The notes under the pieces: generated by a model
Seen by the model: the letters and a program-made list of their open reading frames with translations, nothing else
The model's database searches: none
Told to the model about the DNA's origin: nothing
Program-made: the position numbers and the translations under genes
NCBI GenBank assembly: GCA_903881085.1
Contig: CAIRSA010000109.1
Span: 58,534 to 122,533, forward strand
Length of the DNA stretch: 64,000 nucleotides
Reading direction: 5' to 3'
DNA from: an uncultured Acidobacteriia bacterium
GTDB lineage: Bacteria > Acidobacteriota > Terriglobia > Bryobacterales > Bryobacteraceae
In this document: positions 36,515 to 44,897 of the stretch, piece by piece
Layout of the letters: each line of letters opens with the position of its first letter
Numbering within the stretch: position 1 is the stretch's first letter

Positions 36515-36933
36515 CTCGGGTCGTAATCGACACGAACGTTGTAGTATCGTCCTTACTCACAACGGGCTCTCCAAAAGAGATCTTGGATTTAGCATTCAAT
36601 AAACAATTTGCGTGGTACGTTTCCGACAGCATTCTTGCTGAGTATGAATCTGTGTTTAACTATGCCCATCTGAAGATCACGGCAATGGCTATTCGAAACA
36701 CGATGGCTAAGATCCGCAAAGTTGCGCACCTGGTTTCACCAATGGTGACGATTTCCGAGTCTACAGATATAGACGACAACCGTTTCCTGGAATGTGCCCA
36801 GGCGGCAAAGGCAAACTACTTGGTTACTGGAAATCTGCGGCATTTTCCCTCGACTTGGAAGTACGCGAAGGTGGTTCCACCAAAAGAATTCCTTAGGCTC
36901 TGGCAAATGCAGAAGCCACTTCACCGCCGTTGA
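36511..36933 (+). CDS. PIN-domain ribonuclease toxin (COG1569-like)
   Basis: A 140-residue PIN protein. Acidic active-site positions are visible: Asp7 in 'VVIDTNVVVSSLL', Glu44 in 'SILAEYESV', and Asp88/Asp90 in 'DIDDNRFLECAQAAKANYLV', with 'TGNLRHFPSTW' (usual TGDxDH replaced by TGNLRH). It would cleave RNA. The TGNLRHF variant is a common feature of the COG1569 toxin subgroup. It is translationally coupled to its antitoxin. Confidence 0.85.
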   Translation: MTRVVIDTNVVVSSLLTTGSPKEILDLAFNKQFAWYVSDSILAEYESVFNYAHLKITAMAIRNTMAKIRKVAHLVSPMVTISESTDIDDNRFLECAQAAKANYLVTGNLRHFPSTWKYAKVVPPKEFLRLWQMQKPLHRR

Positions 36934-36980
36934 TTTCTCCGTTCGGCCCAACCGCCCCCCAACGTGCGAAAATAGACTGA

Positions 36981-37583
36981 ATGGTCATTGATGGTATCTA
37001 CTACGCCCTAGGACTGGCGGCGGGCGGGGCAATTGTTTCTTACCTGGCGAAGCCGGTGTACGGCATCCCATTGTTTCTGCTGGCGGCGTTCTGCCTGTAC
37101 TTCTTCCGCGATCCGGACCGCGAAATTCCCACTGGCAAAGTGGCCGTTTCTCCGGCCGATGGCAAAGTGGTCGTCGTGCGCCAGGAAGACCCGAAACACG
37201 TGCGGATCAGCATTTTTCTCAATGTTTTCGATGTCCACGTGAACCGCTCGGTGATCTCAGGCAAAGTGGTCGACGTGCAATACCACACCGGCAAGTTTCT
37301 CGTCGCGAGCAAGGAAGAGGCCTCCACGGAAAACGAAATGAACACCGTCACCGTGGAAGGCGACGGCTCGCGCGTGGTCTTCAAGCAGATCGCCGGGCTG
37401 ATCGCCCGCCGCATCGTCTGCTGGAAAAAAGTGGGCGACCCCATCGCCGCGGGTGAACGCTTCGGCCTCATCAAATTCGGCTCGCGGATGGACATCATCC
37501 TCGGCACGGAGTGGGAAATTTTAGTCAAAGAAGGCGAACGTGTTTCGGCTGGATCGACTGTTCTAGCCAGAAAGAAGACGTGA
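36981..37583 (+). CDS. psd: Phosphatidylserine decarboxylase proenzyme (short form)
   Basis: A 200-residue enzyme converting phosphatidylserine to phosphatidylethanolamine. A hydrophobic N-terminus (about 5-42) anchors it to the membrane, 'YFFRDPDREIP' and 'SPADGKVV' are family marks, and the self-cleavage Gly167-Ser168 lies in 'LIKFGSRMDIILG', which generates the pyruvoyl group. It is one codon gap away from pssA, so the whole PE pathway is encoded together. Confidence 0.95.
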   Translation: MVIDGIYYALGLAAGGAIVSYLAKPVYGIPLFLLAAFCLYFFRDPDREIPTGKVAVSPADGKVVVVRQEDPKHVRISIFLNVFDVHVNRSVISGKVVDVQYHTGKFLVASKEEASTENEMNTVTVEGDGSRVVFKQIAGLIARRIVCWKKVGDPIAAGERFGLIKFGSRMDIILGTEWEILVKEGERVSAGSTVLARKKT

Positions 37584-37584
37584 C

Positions 37585-38484
37585 ATGCCCAGGTTGAATT
37601 TTTCAGAGAGGCTGATTGACCCGAACTCGCCCGACCGGCGACCGCGGCGCGCGGCCTACGCCCTGCCTACGATGTTTACGGCAGGGAATCTGCTGCTCGG
37701 TTTTCTGGCGATTTTACAGGCTTTTCAGGGCGCTTTGAAAGAGTCGATGGGCGAAGCCGGCGCGTCGCATCATTTCGAAATTGCATCGATCATGATTGGC
37801 GTAGCGGTGTTTCTCGACGGGCTGGACGGCCGCATCGCCCGCATGACAAACACCTGCAGTGAGTTTGGCCGCGAAATGGATTCGCTGGCCGATTGCATCA
37901 CGTTTTGCCTCGCCCCGGCAGTTTTAGCGTATGTGTGGGGCATTCACTTTGTGGATACGGCGAACGATCCGCGCATTTATGATCAGCTGTCGAAAGCCGG
38001 ATATTTTTTTGCATTCCTCTATGTACTCTGCGGATCGGCCCGCCTGGCGCGCTTCAATATTCAGGAAAACCCGGTACCCTCGAATCCCGGGCGGCCCGGA
38101 CGCAAGTACTTTGTTGGTTTGCCAACGCCGGCGGCCGCTGGCCTGGTAGCTTCCGTGATCTACGCCGCGGAATCCTCGCCGCTAACCTGGTGGCCCATCT
38201 CCGCAGTGTGGGTCGGCATGCTGGGGTTGCTCTCATTTCTGATGGTGAGCACCTGGCGTTATCGTAGTTTCAAAGATTTCAATCTGCTGAGTCCCCGCTC
38301 GTTCAAGTCAATTATTGTGCTGGGAGGCCTGATCTTCCTGATCGCCTATTACTCGCAGATCGTTCTAGTTTCATTGAGCATCGTCTATGTGGGCAGCGGG
38401 ATCGTGGTACGCATTGGCGGACTCATCGGCAGGAAAATGCGCGCAGGGCGCGGACAAGCACAACCGGAGACACAAGTTGGATAA
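37585..38484 (+). CDS. pssA: CDP-diacylglycerol-serine O-phosphatidyltransferase
   Basis: A 299-residue membrane enzyme making phosphatidylserine. The CDP-alcohol phosphotransferase motif is complete: 'DGLDGRIARMTNTCS' then 'EFGREMDSLAD' (DGxxAR...G...D...D). About seven hydrophobic segments follow the usual topology. It acts just before Psd. The 3' end overlaps the TTG start of the Asd-like gene by 8 nt. Confidence 0.95.
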   Translation: MPRLNFSERLIDPNSPDRRPRRAAYALPTMFTAGNLLLGFLAILQAFQGALKESMGEAGASHHFEIASIMIGVAVFLDGLDGRIARMTNTCSEFGREMDSLADCITFCLAPAVLAYVWGIHFVDTANDPRIYDQLSKAGYFFAFLYVLCGSARLARFNIQENPVPSNPGRPGRKYFVGLPTPAAAGLVASVIYAAESSPLTWWPISAVWVGMLGLLSFLMVSTWRYRSFKDFNLLSPRSFKSIIVLGGLIFLIAYYSQIVLVSLSIVYVGSGIVVRIGGLIGRKMRAGRGQAQPETQVG

Positions 38485-39475
38485 ACCTGTAGTATCGATC
38501 GTCGGCGCGGACTCGGTTTTGGGCCGCGAACTGCGCGATTTGATTTATTCGAAGAAATTGAAGTGGGCGGTGGAGCCCTTTAGCTCCGGCGACTCCGTGG
38601 CCGGCGTGCCATCGAAGGAAAAAGACGAGGCGCTGGAGATTCTCACCGCGCTCGATAAGGACACGATCACCGCTTCATCGATTGTCTTCCTGGCGGGCTC
38701 GCCCGATTCGAGCCGCAAAGCCTGGAAGCTGCAGTCGAAGCTGAAAAAGAAGCCCCTGCTGATCGACCTGACGCACACGCTGGAAGACGAACCGCAGGCG
38801 AGATTGGTCGACAAGGCGCCCGACACTTACGATGCCGACGATGTGTATGTGGCCGTGCAGCCGGCGGCAGCGGTGCTTGCCAGCTTCCTGCGCACAATCC
38901 ATTCGCACGCACCGGTAGCGAAGGCCGTGGTCACCGTTTATGAGCCGGCTAGCGAGCGCGGCGAACGTGGCGTCAACGAATTGCAGCAACAGACCATCGG
39001 CCTGCTGTCATTCCGCGCCGTGCCGAAGGAACTCTACGATTCGCAACTGACATTCACAATGCTCGCCCGCTATGGCTCGGAAGCCCCAATTTCATTGGCC
39101 GATTTCGAACTGCGCATCGACCGCCACCTGGCCAGTCTGTTGGCGCGCGAAGAAGGAATTCCCATGCCGTCGCTGCGGCTGGTGCAGGCGCCGGTGTTCC
39201 ACGGTTACAGTTTTTCTGTGTGGGTGGAGTTCGCCAAAGACACTTCAGTGAAAGCGCTGGAAACCGCGTTGGCGACAGATGGCGTGGATGTGCGTGGCAA
39301 CGACCTGGAGCCGCCAAACAACGTCGGCGTGGCGGGGCAGAGCGGCTACGCGGCGGGTGCGATTGAGGCCGACCGCAATCACCCACGCGCGTTCTGGTTT
39401 TGGCTGGCGGCGGACAATGCCCGCGTTTCGGCCGACACTGGATTGGCCATAGCGTCAAAGAAACTGGAACCATGA
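38477..39475 (+). CDS. Aspartate-semialdehyde-dehydrogenase-like protein lacking the catalytic cysteine
   Basis: A 332-residue Asd/ArgC-fold protein starting at a TTG inside the end of pssA. The N-terminal Rossmann part ('VSIVGADSVLGRELRDLI') and the dimerisation domain ('VVTVYEPASERGERGVNEL', 'PMPSLRLVQAPVFHGYSFSV') align with aspartate-semialdehyde dehydrogenase. Where Asd has the N-C-S/T nucleophile, this protein has 'VAVQPAAAVLASFL', with no cysteine. It is therefore probably not an active dehydrogenase. Position between pssA and lptE suggests an envelope-related or structural role; that is inference. Confidence 0.78.
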   Translation: MDKPVVSIVGADSVLGRELRDLIYSKKLKWAVEPFSSGDSVAGVPSKEKDEALEILTALDKDTITASSIVFLAGSPDSSRKAWKLQSKLKKKPLLIDLTHTLEDEPQARLVDKAPDTYDADDVYVAVQPAAAVLASFLRTIHSHAPVAKAVVTVYEPASERGERGVNELQQQTIGLLSFRAVPKELYDSQLTFTMLARYGSEAPISLADFELRIDRHLASLLAREEGIPMPSLRLVQAPVFHGYSFSVWVEFAKDTSVKALETALATDGVDVRGNDLEPPNNVGVAGQSGYAAGAIEADRNHPRAFWFWLAADNARVSADTGLAIASKKLEP

Positions 39476-39993
39476 GGACCACGTTTTCATTCGTGTTGTG
39501 TGCGGCCGCGCTCATGATGAGCGGCTGCGGCTATCACGTGGCAGGGAAGGGCGATCTACTGCCGAAGACGCTGCGCACCATCGCTGTACCGGCGTTTACC
39601 AACGCCACCACACGATACAAGCTGACCGATCTGCTCGCATCCGGCATCACCCGCGAATTGATCTCGCGCACGAAGTACCAGATCATCACCGATCCGAATG
39701 CGGCTGATGCCGTGCTGCGCGGCGCCGTCACCAATTTCATTGCGTATCCCACCGTGTTCGACCCGGCCACTGGACGCGCCAGCACGGTACAGCTTTCCGT
39801 CTTCATGCGAGTAACGCTCACAGAGCGCGCCACGGGCAAAGTGCTTTTTGAGCGCGCAAGCATGGAAGTGAAAGAGCGCTACGAGATTTCCATCGACCCG
39901 AAGGCCTACTTCGATGAAAGTGACCCGGCGCTGCAACGGTTAAGCCGCGACGTGTCGCGCAGCATCGTCAGTGCGGTGTTGGAGAACTTTTAA
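39472..39993 (+). CDS. lptE: LptE-like LPS-assembly lipoprotein
   Basis: A 173-residue outer-membrane lipoprotein. The lipobox 'AALMMSGC' gives Cys19 as the lipidation site; the mature protein starts 'GYHVAGKGDLLPKTLRTIAV' and continues with 'LTDLLASGITRELISR', as in LptE, the plug of the LptD translocon. It overlaps its neighbours on both sides (ATGA with the Asd-like gene, TAATG with holA). lptE-holA adjacency is conserved across many bacteria. Confidence 0.88.
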   Translation: MRTTFSFVLCAAALMMSGCGYHVAGKGDLLPKTLRTIAVPAFTNATTRYKLTDLLASGITRELISRTKYQIITDPNAADAVLRGAVTNFIAYPTVFDPATGRASTVQLSVFMRVTLTERATGKVLFERASMEVKERYEISIDPKAYFDESDPALQRLSRDVSRSIVSAVLENF

Positions 39994-41045
39994 TGACGCC
40001 GCAGGAACTCTACACACAGGTGAAGCGCGGCAACATCGCGCCAGTGTACTTGCTGCTGGGCCAGGAATCGTATCAGCGCACCATGTGCCGCCAGGCGATG
40101 ATTGAAGCCGTGCTGCCGCCCGATGCGCGTGAAGACGGCCTGATCCGTCATGACCTGGACGAAGTATCTCTGCCAGAAGTGCTGGACGACGCGAACTCGT
40201 TCTCGCTGTTCGCGCCTACCCGGTTGATATGGGTGACTGGCGCGGAAGCGGCACTACCTAAGGGCAGGGCAGCGGCATCCGACGACGAAGCAGGCGACGA
40301 GGCGGCGTTGAAGGCCTATGTGAAGAGTCCGGCGCCGGGCGTGACGCTGGTGTTCCAGGCCAGCCGCTACGATTTCGAAGGCGAAGACAAAACCAAGATG
40401 GAGCGAGTGCGCAAATTTTTCGGCAGCATTCCGGCACAGGTGGAATTCCACCGCTATACGTCGCAGGCCGCGCAAACATTGGCCACGAAGCTCGCCGCCA
40501 AGGCCGGCATCAAGATTGGCGCGGCAGAGATTGAATATTTGTGTGAGGCTTTGGGCGGCGACGCAGCTCGCATCTCGGTTGAGATCGAAAAGCTGCGTTT
40601 GTTCCGCGGGGAAGGCGGGGTAATCAGCGAAGAGGACATCACATCCATGGTGCCCGACGCGCGCGACACAACCATCTTCGCATTGGTTGCTGCGGTGGGC
40701 CGCAAAGATCGCCAGGGATCGCTAGGACTGCTTGATACGCTGGTGAAGGAGGGCGAGTACCTGCCTCTGGCTCTCGCGTTCCTGGGTACGCAATTCCGCC
40801 ATGCCTACATTGCTCAGGAAGCCGGCCTGCGCAATGCAAGCCAGATCCAGGGCCACTTTTCGAAGCTCGGTGTTCCCATGTGGAAGTCCCGCGCAGAGCA
40901 GGTTGCACAAACAGCAAATGCCTTCCCAATCAAACGAATCGCAGCGGCGATCCAGAAAATTGCGAAGGCAGATATTCAGCTTCGTGATAACAACCCGGAT
41001 GACCGGATTGTGATGGAAGAGTTTATTCTAAACCTGACAGCTTAA
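39993..41045 (+). CDS. holA: DNA polymerase III subunit delta
   Basis: A 350-residue clamp-loader subunit. The N-terminus '[20 protein letters not shown]' corresponds to the delta AAA+-like domain without a functional P-loop, and '[18 protein letters not shown]', '[20 protein letters not shown]' and the C-terminal collar '[20 protein letters not shown]' are typical. It opens the beta clamp during loading. Its 3' end overlaps that of the convergent rpsT by 4 nt, with no room for separate terminators. Confidence 0.93.
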   Translation: MTPQELYTQVKRGNIAPVYLLLGQESYQRTMCRQAMIEAVLPPDAREDGLIRHDLDEVSLPEVLDDANSFSLFAPTRLIWVTGAEAALPKGRAAASDDEAGDEAALKAYVKSPAPGVTLVFQASRYDFEGEDKTKMERVRKFFGSIPAQVEFHRYTSQAAQTLATKLAAKAGIKIGAAEIEYLCEALGGDAARISVEIEKLRLFRGEGGVISEEDITSMVPDARDTTIFALVAAVGRKDRQGSLGLLDTLVKEGEYLPLALAFLGTQFRHAYIAQEAGLRNASQIQGHFSKLGVPMWKSRAEQVAQTANAFPIKRIAAAIQKIAKADIQLRDNNPDDRIVMEEFILNLTA

Positions 41046-41314
41046 GCCGTAGCGGTCATCTTGCGCACGCGCAGGGTGAGGCGGGACTTGTAGCGGGCAG
41101 CGGTGTTCTTCTTGATGATTCCCCACTTTGCGGCGCGATCCACCATGGAGAACGTCTTCGGCATTGCGGCCTCAGCGGCTTTAGCATCTTTCGCGGCTAT
41201 CAGGCGGCGAACGGAGCGCAGCGTGTGGCGCAAACGGGTCTTGCGGAAACGATTGATCTCTGTGCGACGCTCAGTTATGCGTACACGCTTCAGAGAGGAT
41301 ACTGTATTAGCCAT
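41042..41314 (-). CDS. rpsT: 30S ribosomal protein S20
   Basis: A 90-residue basic helical protein binding the 5' domain of 16S rRNA. '[20 protein letters not shown]' and '[20 protein letters not shown]' are typical. It is monocistronic and convergent with holA, the conserved holA-rpsT neighbourhood. Confidence 0.95.
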   Translation of the reverse strand: MANTVSSLKRVRITERRTEINRFRKTRLRHTLRSVRRLIAAKDAKAAEAAMPKTFSMVDRAAKWGIIKKNTAARYKSRLTLRVRKMTATA

Positions 41315-41392
41315 CTACTTCGATTACCATTCCTTCAAAAAGATCTCAGACTACCAGAATAGCGCAGCCGGGGCCGCGCGGTCAAACTTGCC

Positions 41393-43474
41393 TTACGGCT
41401 TAATGCCGAGTACGAACGCATTGGGGCCGCCAACGGCGTTGGGACGCTGAACGCCGCCAATGTTAGCGAAGATCGAGCCGGTGGTATAACCGGTCATATA
41501 AATCGTACCCGTGTTTTCCAGAATATCCACGCCGTTGCCGCTTTGCACACCGCTGGCGCCGACAAACGTCGCATAACTGATACCGGCTGTACCGGCCAAT
41601 GCCGGATCGATCTTGATCACGAACGCATCCAGTCCGTCGGAGTGGGTCGGCTGCAAAGCATTCACGCTTAACGGCAAGTCCCGCGAGTACGTATAGCCGG
41701 TCAGATAATACTTACCCGTGGAATCGCGCTTCAGGTCCTTGGCGAAATCGCCGTCGCTGCCGCCGTAGTAGGTTGCGTAGATCAACTGGGCGTTGCGGTC
41801 AGGCGTGGGGTTTGCGGTGTTCAACACAAGCAGGAAAACATCGGTGTCGCCACCATTTTTGCGCTGAATTGCGTTCGCCGAAACAGGAAAGTCGGTTGAG
41901 TTCGTATATCCCATAACAACGACGCGGCCTGTGGATTCGACCAGGACTTTATACGCTTCATCCTCATCGCTACCGCCAACATAGGTCGCGTAGACCAAGC
42001 TATCTGCGCCGGTTCTCGCAGGATTGATCTGCATCACAAAGCCATCGCCGCCGTATTGGTAGGTTGGTTGATAGGAGTAGCCTACGATCGGCAAATCAAA
42101 AGAATACGTCCCGCCAACAACCCAGAAGGTTCCCCCAGGCCCAGCCGCGATGCTGCGGCCGGAATCCCAGCCCGTACCGCCGAAATACGTGGCGTAGAAA
42201 ATGCTCGCGTCATTCACCTGACTTGGATCGAAGCCTGTAACAAAGGCGTCGCTGGAGCCTGCGCGAACGGTTTGATATGGAGTGCCTTTGACGGTGAAGT
42301 CGTCCGAGGTAGTTGCGCCGGTCACAAAGATTCGTCCGCGCGCATCCAGCGCCAGATCGTTTCCGATTTCATCGCCAGTGCCGCCGAAATAGCTTGCATA
42401 CCGCAGTCCGCTGGTGCCCTGAACAGGATCGAGCCATGCTACGAATGCGTCGAGTCCACCGCCGTTTGCCGCTTGCCCTGCATTAACTGTGGGAAAATCA
42501 ATGGAATCCGTTGAGCCCGTCAGGTAGACCTGGCCGGCGATGGTCACAACCATGGAACTTAAAACTTCGGTGCCGCTACCACCAATATAGGTGGAGTAAA
42601 GCACCTGGCTGCCTGCGGGTGCTCGCGGGTCCAACTTCACTACAAACACGTCCCACAGCGCGTTACGCGCACCTTGGTAAGCGTCATCAGTCACTGGGAA
42701 ATCGTACGAACTTGTCGTGCCGGCAATATAAAGATTGCCTTGACCGTCGTGGCCAATGGAGTTGGCAATTTCCTGCGCCGTACCATCAAGGAATGAGGAG
42801 AAGCTGACGACGGGATCGATCACCAACTCACGTGCCGCATCATACTTGCCCAGCGAGAAACCAAACGTGCCGTCGGCGTTTCGTCGATAAGAGCTTTCCA
42901 CACTTACGCGCTTGCCATCGGCGGCGACCTGATAAGCAACCGGCCGTTTCTGAATGAGGCCGGCGATGAGGTTGCCCTGTTTGTCGAGCTGGGCGTTGCT
43001 GCCTGTGATGCGCAGGCGGATCTGCTTCGGATCGCTGCCTGGCTTTACCAGAAGATCGTACTCCAACTCACCGGCGGTGCCATAATAAACCAGGTCGATG
43101 CCCGGATAAATTCCAGCGGCTTGCAGGCGGCTGTAATTGGCGAGTTGGGAAGCCCACTTGGAGCGGTCGTTGCCATGCATCACCGTGGTTGTCGACTTCT
43201 GCCTGGCCGCACCTTGCAGCATTGTCATGACGGATGCGCCTTCAAACTGAAGGCGTACGCGCTCGGAACCTGCCTGATAGACAACTTCATTTCCGCGAAA
43301 CGCGAAGCTCGACCGCAGGCCACGTGCGATGTAGGCGCCACTGGAAGCGTTGGGAGAAGGTTCAAATCGCAGCGGAGCGGCGTCAAGAATGCGCGCGGCA
43401 TCCTTTGGTGTAACGGCGGCGGACAGCATGCCACAGGCAAGGATCGCCATGATAACGGTATTACGAATTCGCAT
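41393..43474 (-). CDS. Secreted SBBP-repeat beta-propeller protein
   Basis: A 693-residue exported protein: signal peptide (IMAILACGMLSAAVTP), an N-terminal beta domain (about 25-220; 'IDLVYYGTAGELEYDLLVKP' is characteristic), then a row of about eight SBBP units (about 235-690) of the form 'YSTYIGGSGTEVLSSMVV' followed by 'GQVYLTGSTDSIDFPT'. These build a beta-propeller. Such proteins are frequent in Acidobacteriota; function unknown, probably surface-associated or secreted. No sorting tag was noted at its C-terminus. Confidence 0.88.
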   Translation of the reverse strand: MRIRNTVIMAILACGMLSAAVTPKDAARILDAAPLRFEPSPNASSGAYIARGLRSSFAFRGNEVVYQAGSERVRLQFEGASVMTMLQGAARQKSTTTVMHGNDRSKWASQLANYSRLQAAGIYPGIDLVYYGTAGELEYDLLVKPGSDPKQIRLRITGSNAQLDKQGNLIAGLIQKRPVAYQVAADGKRVSVESSYRRNADGTFGFSLGKYDAARELVIDPVVSFSSFLDGTAQEIANSIGHDGQGNLYIAGTTSSYDFPVTDDAYQGARNALWDVFVVKLDPRAPAGSQVLYSTYIGGSGTEVLSSMVVTIAGQVYLTGSTDSIDFPTVNAGQAANGGGLDAFVAWLDPVQGTSGLRYASYFGGTGDEIGNDLALDARGRIFVTGATTSDDFTVKGTPYQTVRAGSSDAFVTGFDPSQVNDASIFYATYFGGTGWDSGRSIAAGPGGTFWVVGGTYSFDLPIVGYSYQPTYQYGGDGFVMQINPARTGADSLVYATYVGGSDEDEAYKVLVESTGRVVVMGYTNSTDFPVSANAIQRKNGGDTDVFLLVLNTANPTPDRNAQLIYATYYGGSDGDFAKDLKRDSTGKYYLTGYTYSRDLPLSVNALQPTHSDGLDAFVIKIDPALAGTAGISYATFVGASGVQSGNGVDILENTGTIYMTGYTTGSIFANIGGVQRPNAVGGPNAFVLGIKP

Positions 43475-43539
43475 AAAGGGAACTATTTATTTTACGACGT
43501 ATTGACCCCGCTGTGTGAGTACGTAAAAATTACGCCGCG

Positions 43540-43994
43540 CTATTCCGCCTTGGCAATGGCGCGAAATTGCGGCGTAACCGCCTCATCGGCGAACTGAAAA
43601 CCGGCCAGATAGGCCAGCCGGACGATCTTTTCCATCCTCTCGAAATTGATTTTTTCCACCGTGTCGGTGATCTGATGGTAATCGGGGTGGAAGCCCGTAA
43701 ACCACCACAGGGCAGGCACATCGTGCAATGCGAAGGGGTAGTGATCGCTAGGGAAATAAATGGCTCTTCGTCCCACTTGTAGTTCAGCTTCAGGCCGGCC
43801 GATTGATTCACGGCTTCCACCGTGGCGCGGTAGTCGGGGCTATATTTTGCGCCGATCAAATTCAATTCGTTCGAGGTGTCCTTGGCGATTTGACGCAAGC
43901 CATTTGTCTGCGCGCTGTCGGTTTCATTGCGGCCGATCATGTCGAAGTTGATCATCGCCTTAGTTCCGGCGATGGGGCGCAGCGTGTGTGCGAC
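43540..43994 (-). pseudogene. Truncated and frameshifted M28-family aminopeptidase remnant
   Basis: Read leftward, 'VAHTLRPIAGTKAMINFDMI' continues to 'GLKLNYKWDEE', then the homologous frame shifts by one near 43765 to 'RRAIYFPSDHYPFALHDVPA', 'LWWFTGFHPDYHQITDTVEK' and 'AEAVTPQF'-type ending (stop at 43540-43542). Together they match the C-terminal half of M28 zinc peptidases, including the 'SDHYPFA' and 'HPDYH' metal-ligand motif. The 5' half is missing and an in-frame TAG stands just upstream at 43995-43997, where the repeated element begins. The gene is dead. Confidence 0.8.
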
Positions 43995-44014
43995 CTAATA
44001 ATCCTGCAAAACCT

Positions 44015-44290
44015 GACTCTGCAAACCAGGGACAGACATGAATTTCCGGCGCTTTTTGCCGGAGATTCGCTGTCTGTCCTCGGTTTGCCCTCCGCGATGC
44101 TTCCCGCAATGACAACTCACCCAATGGGTGAATCCGGAAAAAGCTGTTGCCGGTAAATTCTACGGGAATACACGACTCTGCAAACCAGGGACTGCCTCCG
44201 TCTTCCGGCGATTCTTGCCGGAAAATGGCTGGATGTCCCTGGCCTGCCCCACGCGAGACTGCCCGCAATGCGAGTCACCCGGCGGGTGAT
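44015..44290. repeat. Two-copy tandem intergenic repeat
   Basis: Two units of 96 bp, 44015-44110 and 44174-44269, both begin GACTCTGCAAACCAGGGAC, carry a central TTCCGGCG...TTGCCGG hairpin and end GC/TCCCGCAATG. Each is followed by a small ACTCACCC...GGGTGA hairpin. Copies are imperfect (the middle of each differs), so the duplication is not recent. It separates the broken M28 gene from the PEGA gene. A miniature transposable or REP-type element is likely. Confidence 0.75.
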
Positions 44291-44519
44291 GAGCAAGTTG
44301 CATGCAACCGATGCCAAATGATTAAGATAGCTTTTCCAGAGGAGTTCAACTGCTCTTTCCCGGATAATTTCCCGGTGTAACGGGAATTTCGGCCACCTGG
44401 TGCTGCCATTGCACCGGGTTGGTGCTTTTCGGCCATTGCTAAAACTGTAAAGTCGTTGAAACGGCGACAGTTGCGGATTGGCGCTGCATTTGCATTCGTA
44501 GAGTGCGGGAGAATTTGAT
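44291..44519. other. Non-coding region upstream of the PEGA gene
   Basis: No gene is seen here. A short hairpin TTCCCG/CGGGAA sits near 44380-44400. The promoter of the downstream PEGA-domain gene is presumably within the last 100 nt, but no clear -35/-10 pair could be chosen. Confidence 0.4.
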
Positions 44520-44897
44520 ATGAAGAAGTTATTGCTAGTGTTTGCAGCTGTACTGATGACCTTGCCGGCTTCGGCCGCAGGCCGGGCTATAGTTCGCGGC
44601 GGGTTTGGTTCTGGGTATGGTCCTGGCTATTGGGGCCCTGGCTACTACTCTCCGTATGCTTACGGAACGCCGAACGCAGGCGAATTGAAACTTGAGACTC
44701 CGGTGAAAGACGCCGAGGTATTCATCAACGGCGCGTATGCCGGGACAGCCGGAAAGCTGAAGACGATGTATATGCATCCGGGTACTTACAACATTGAGCT
44801 GCGTGCTCCGGGCCGCGAGAAGTTTGCCGAAAAGGTGTACATCGTGGCGGGCAAGACGCTCAAATTGCATACGGACATGCATGTCATCGCTCGTTAA
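44520..44897 (+). CDS. Exported PEGA-domain protein
   Basis: A 125-residue protein: signal peptide (MKKLLLVFAAVLMTLPASAA), a Gly/Tyr-rich spacer (GSGYGPGYWGPGYYSPYAYG) and a PEGA-type beta domain at about 55-120 ('DAEVFINGAYAGTAGKLKTM', 'HPGTYNIELRAPGREKF'). PEGA domains occur in surface-layer and envelope proteins. Its 3' end overlaps the end of the convergent reverse transcriptase gene by 14 nt. Confidence 0.82.
   Translation: MKKLLLVFAAVLMTLPASAAGRAIVRGGFGSGYGPGYWGPGYYSPYAYGTPNAGELKLETPVKDAEVFINGAYAGTAGKLKTMYMHPGTYNIELRAPGREKFAEKVYIVAGKTLKLHTDMHVIAR

Noticed and set aside
38387..38476. Earlier start for the Asd-like gene
   Set aside because: The 30 extra codons overlap pssA and do not resemble the Asd N-terminus; the TTG at 38477 starts directly before the Rossmann strand.
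44015..44290. CRISPR array
   Set aside because: Only two diverged 96-bp units at 159-bp spacing; CRISPR repeats are shorter, regular and more numerous, and no cas gene is present.
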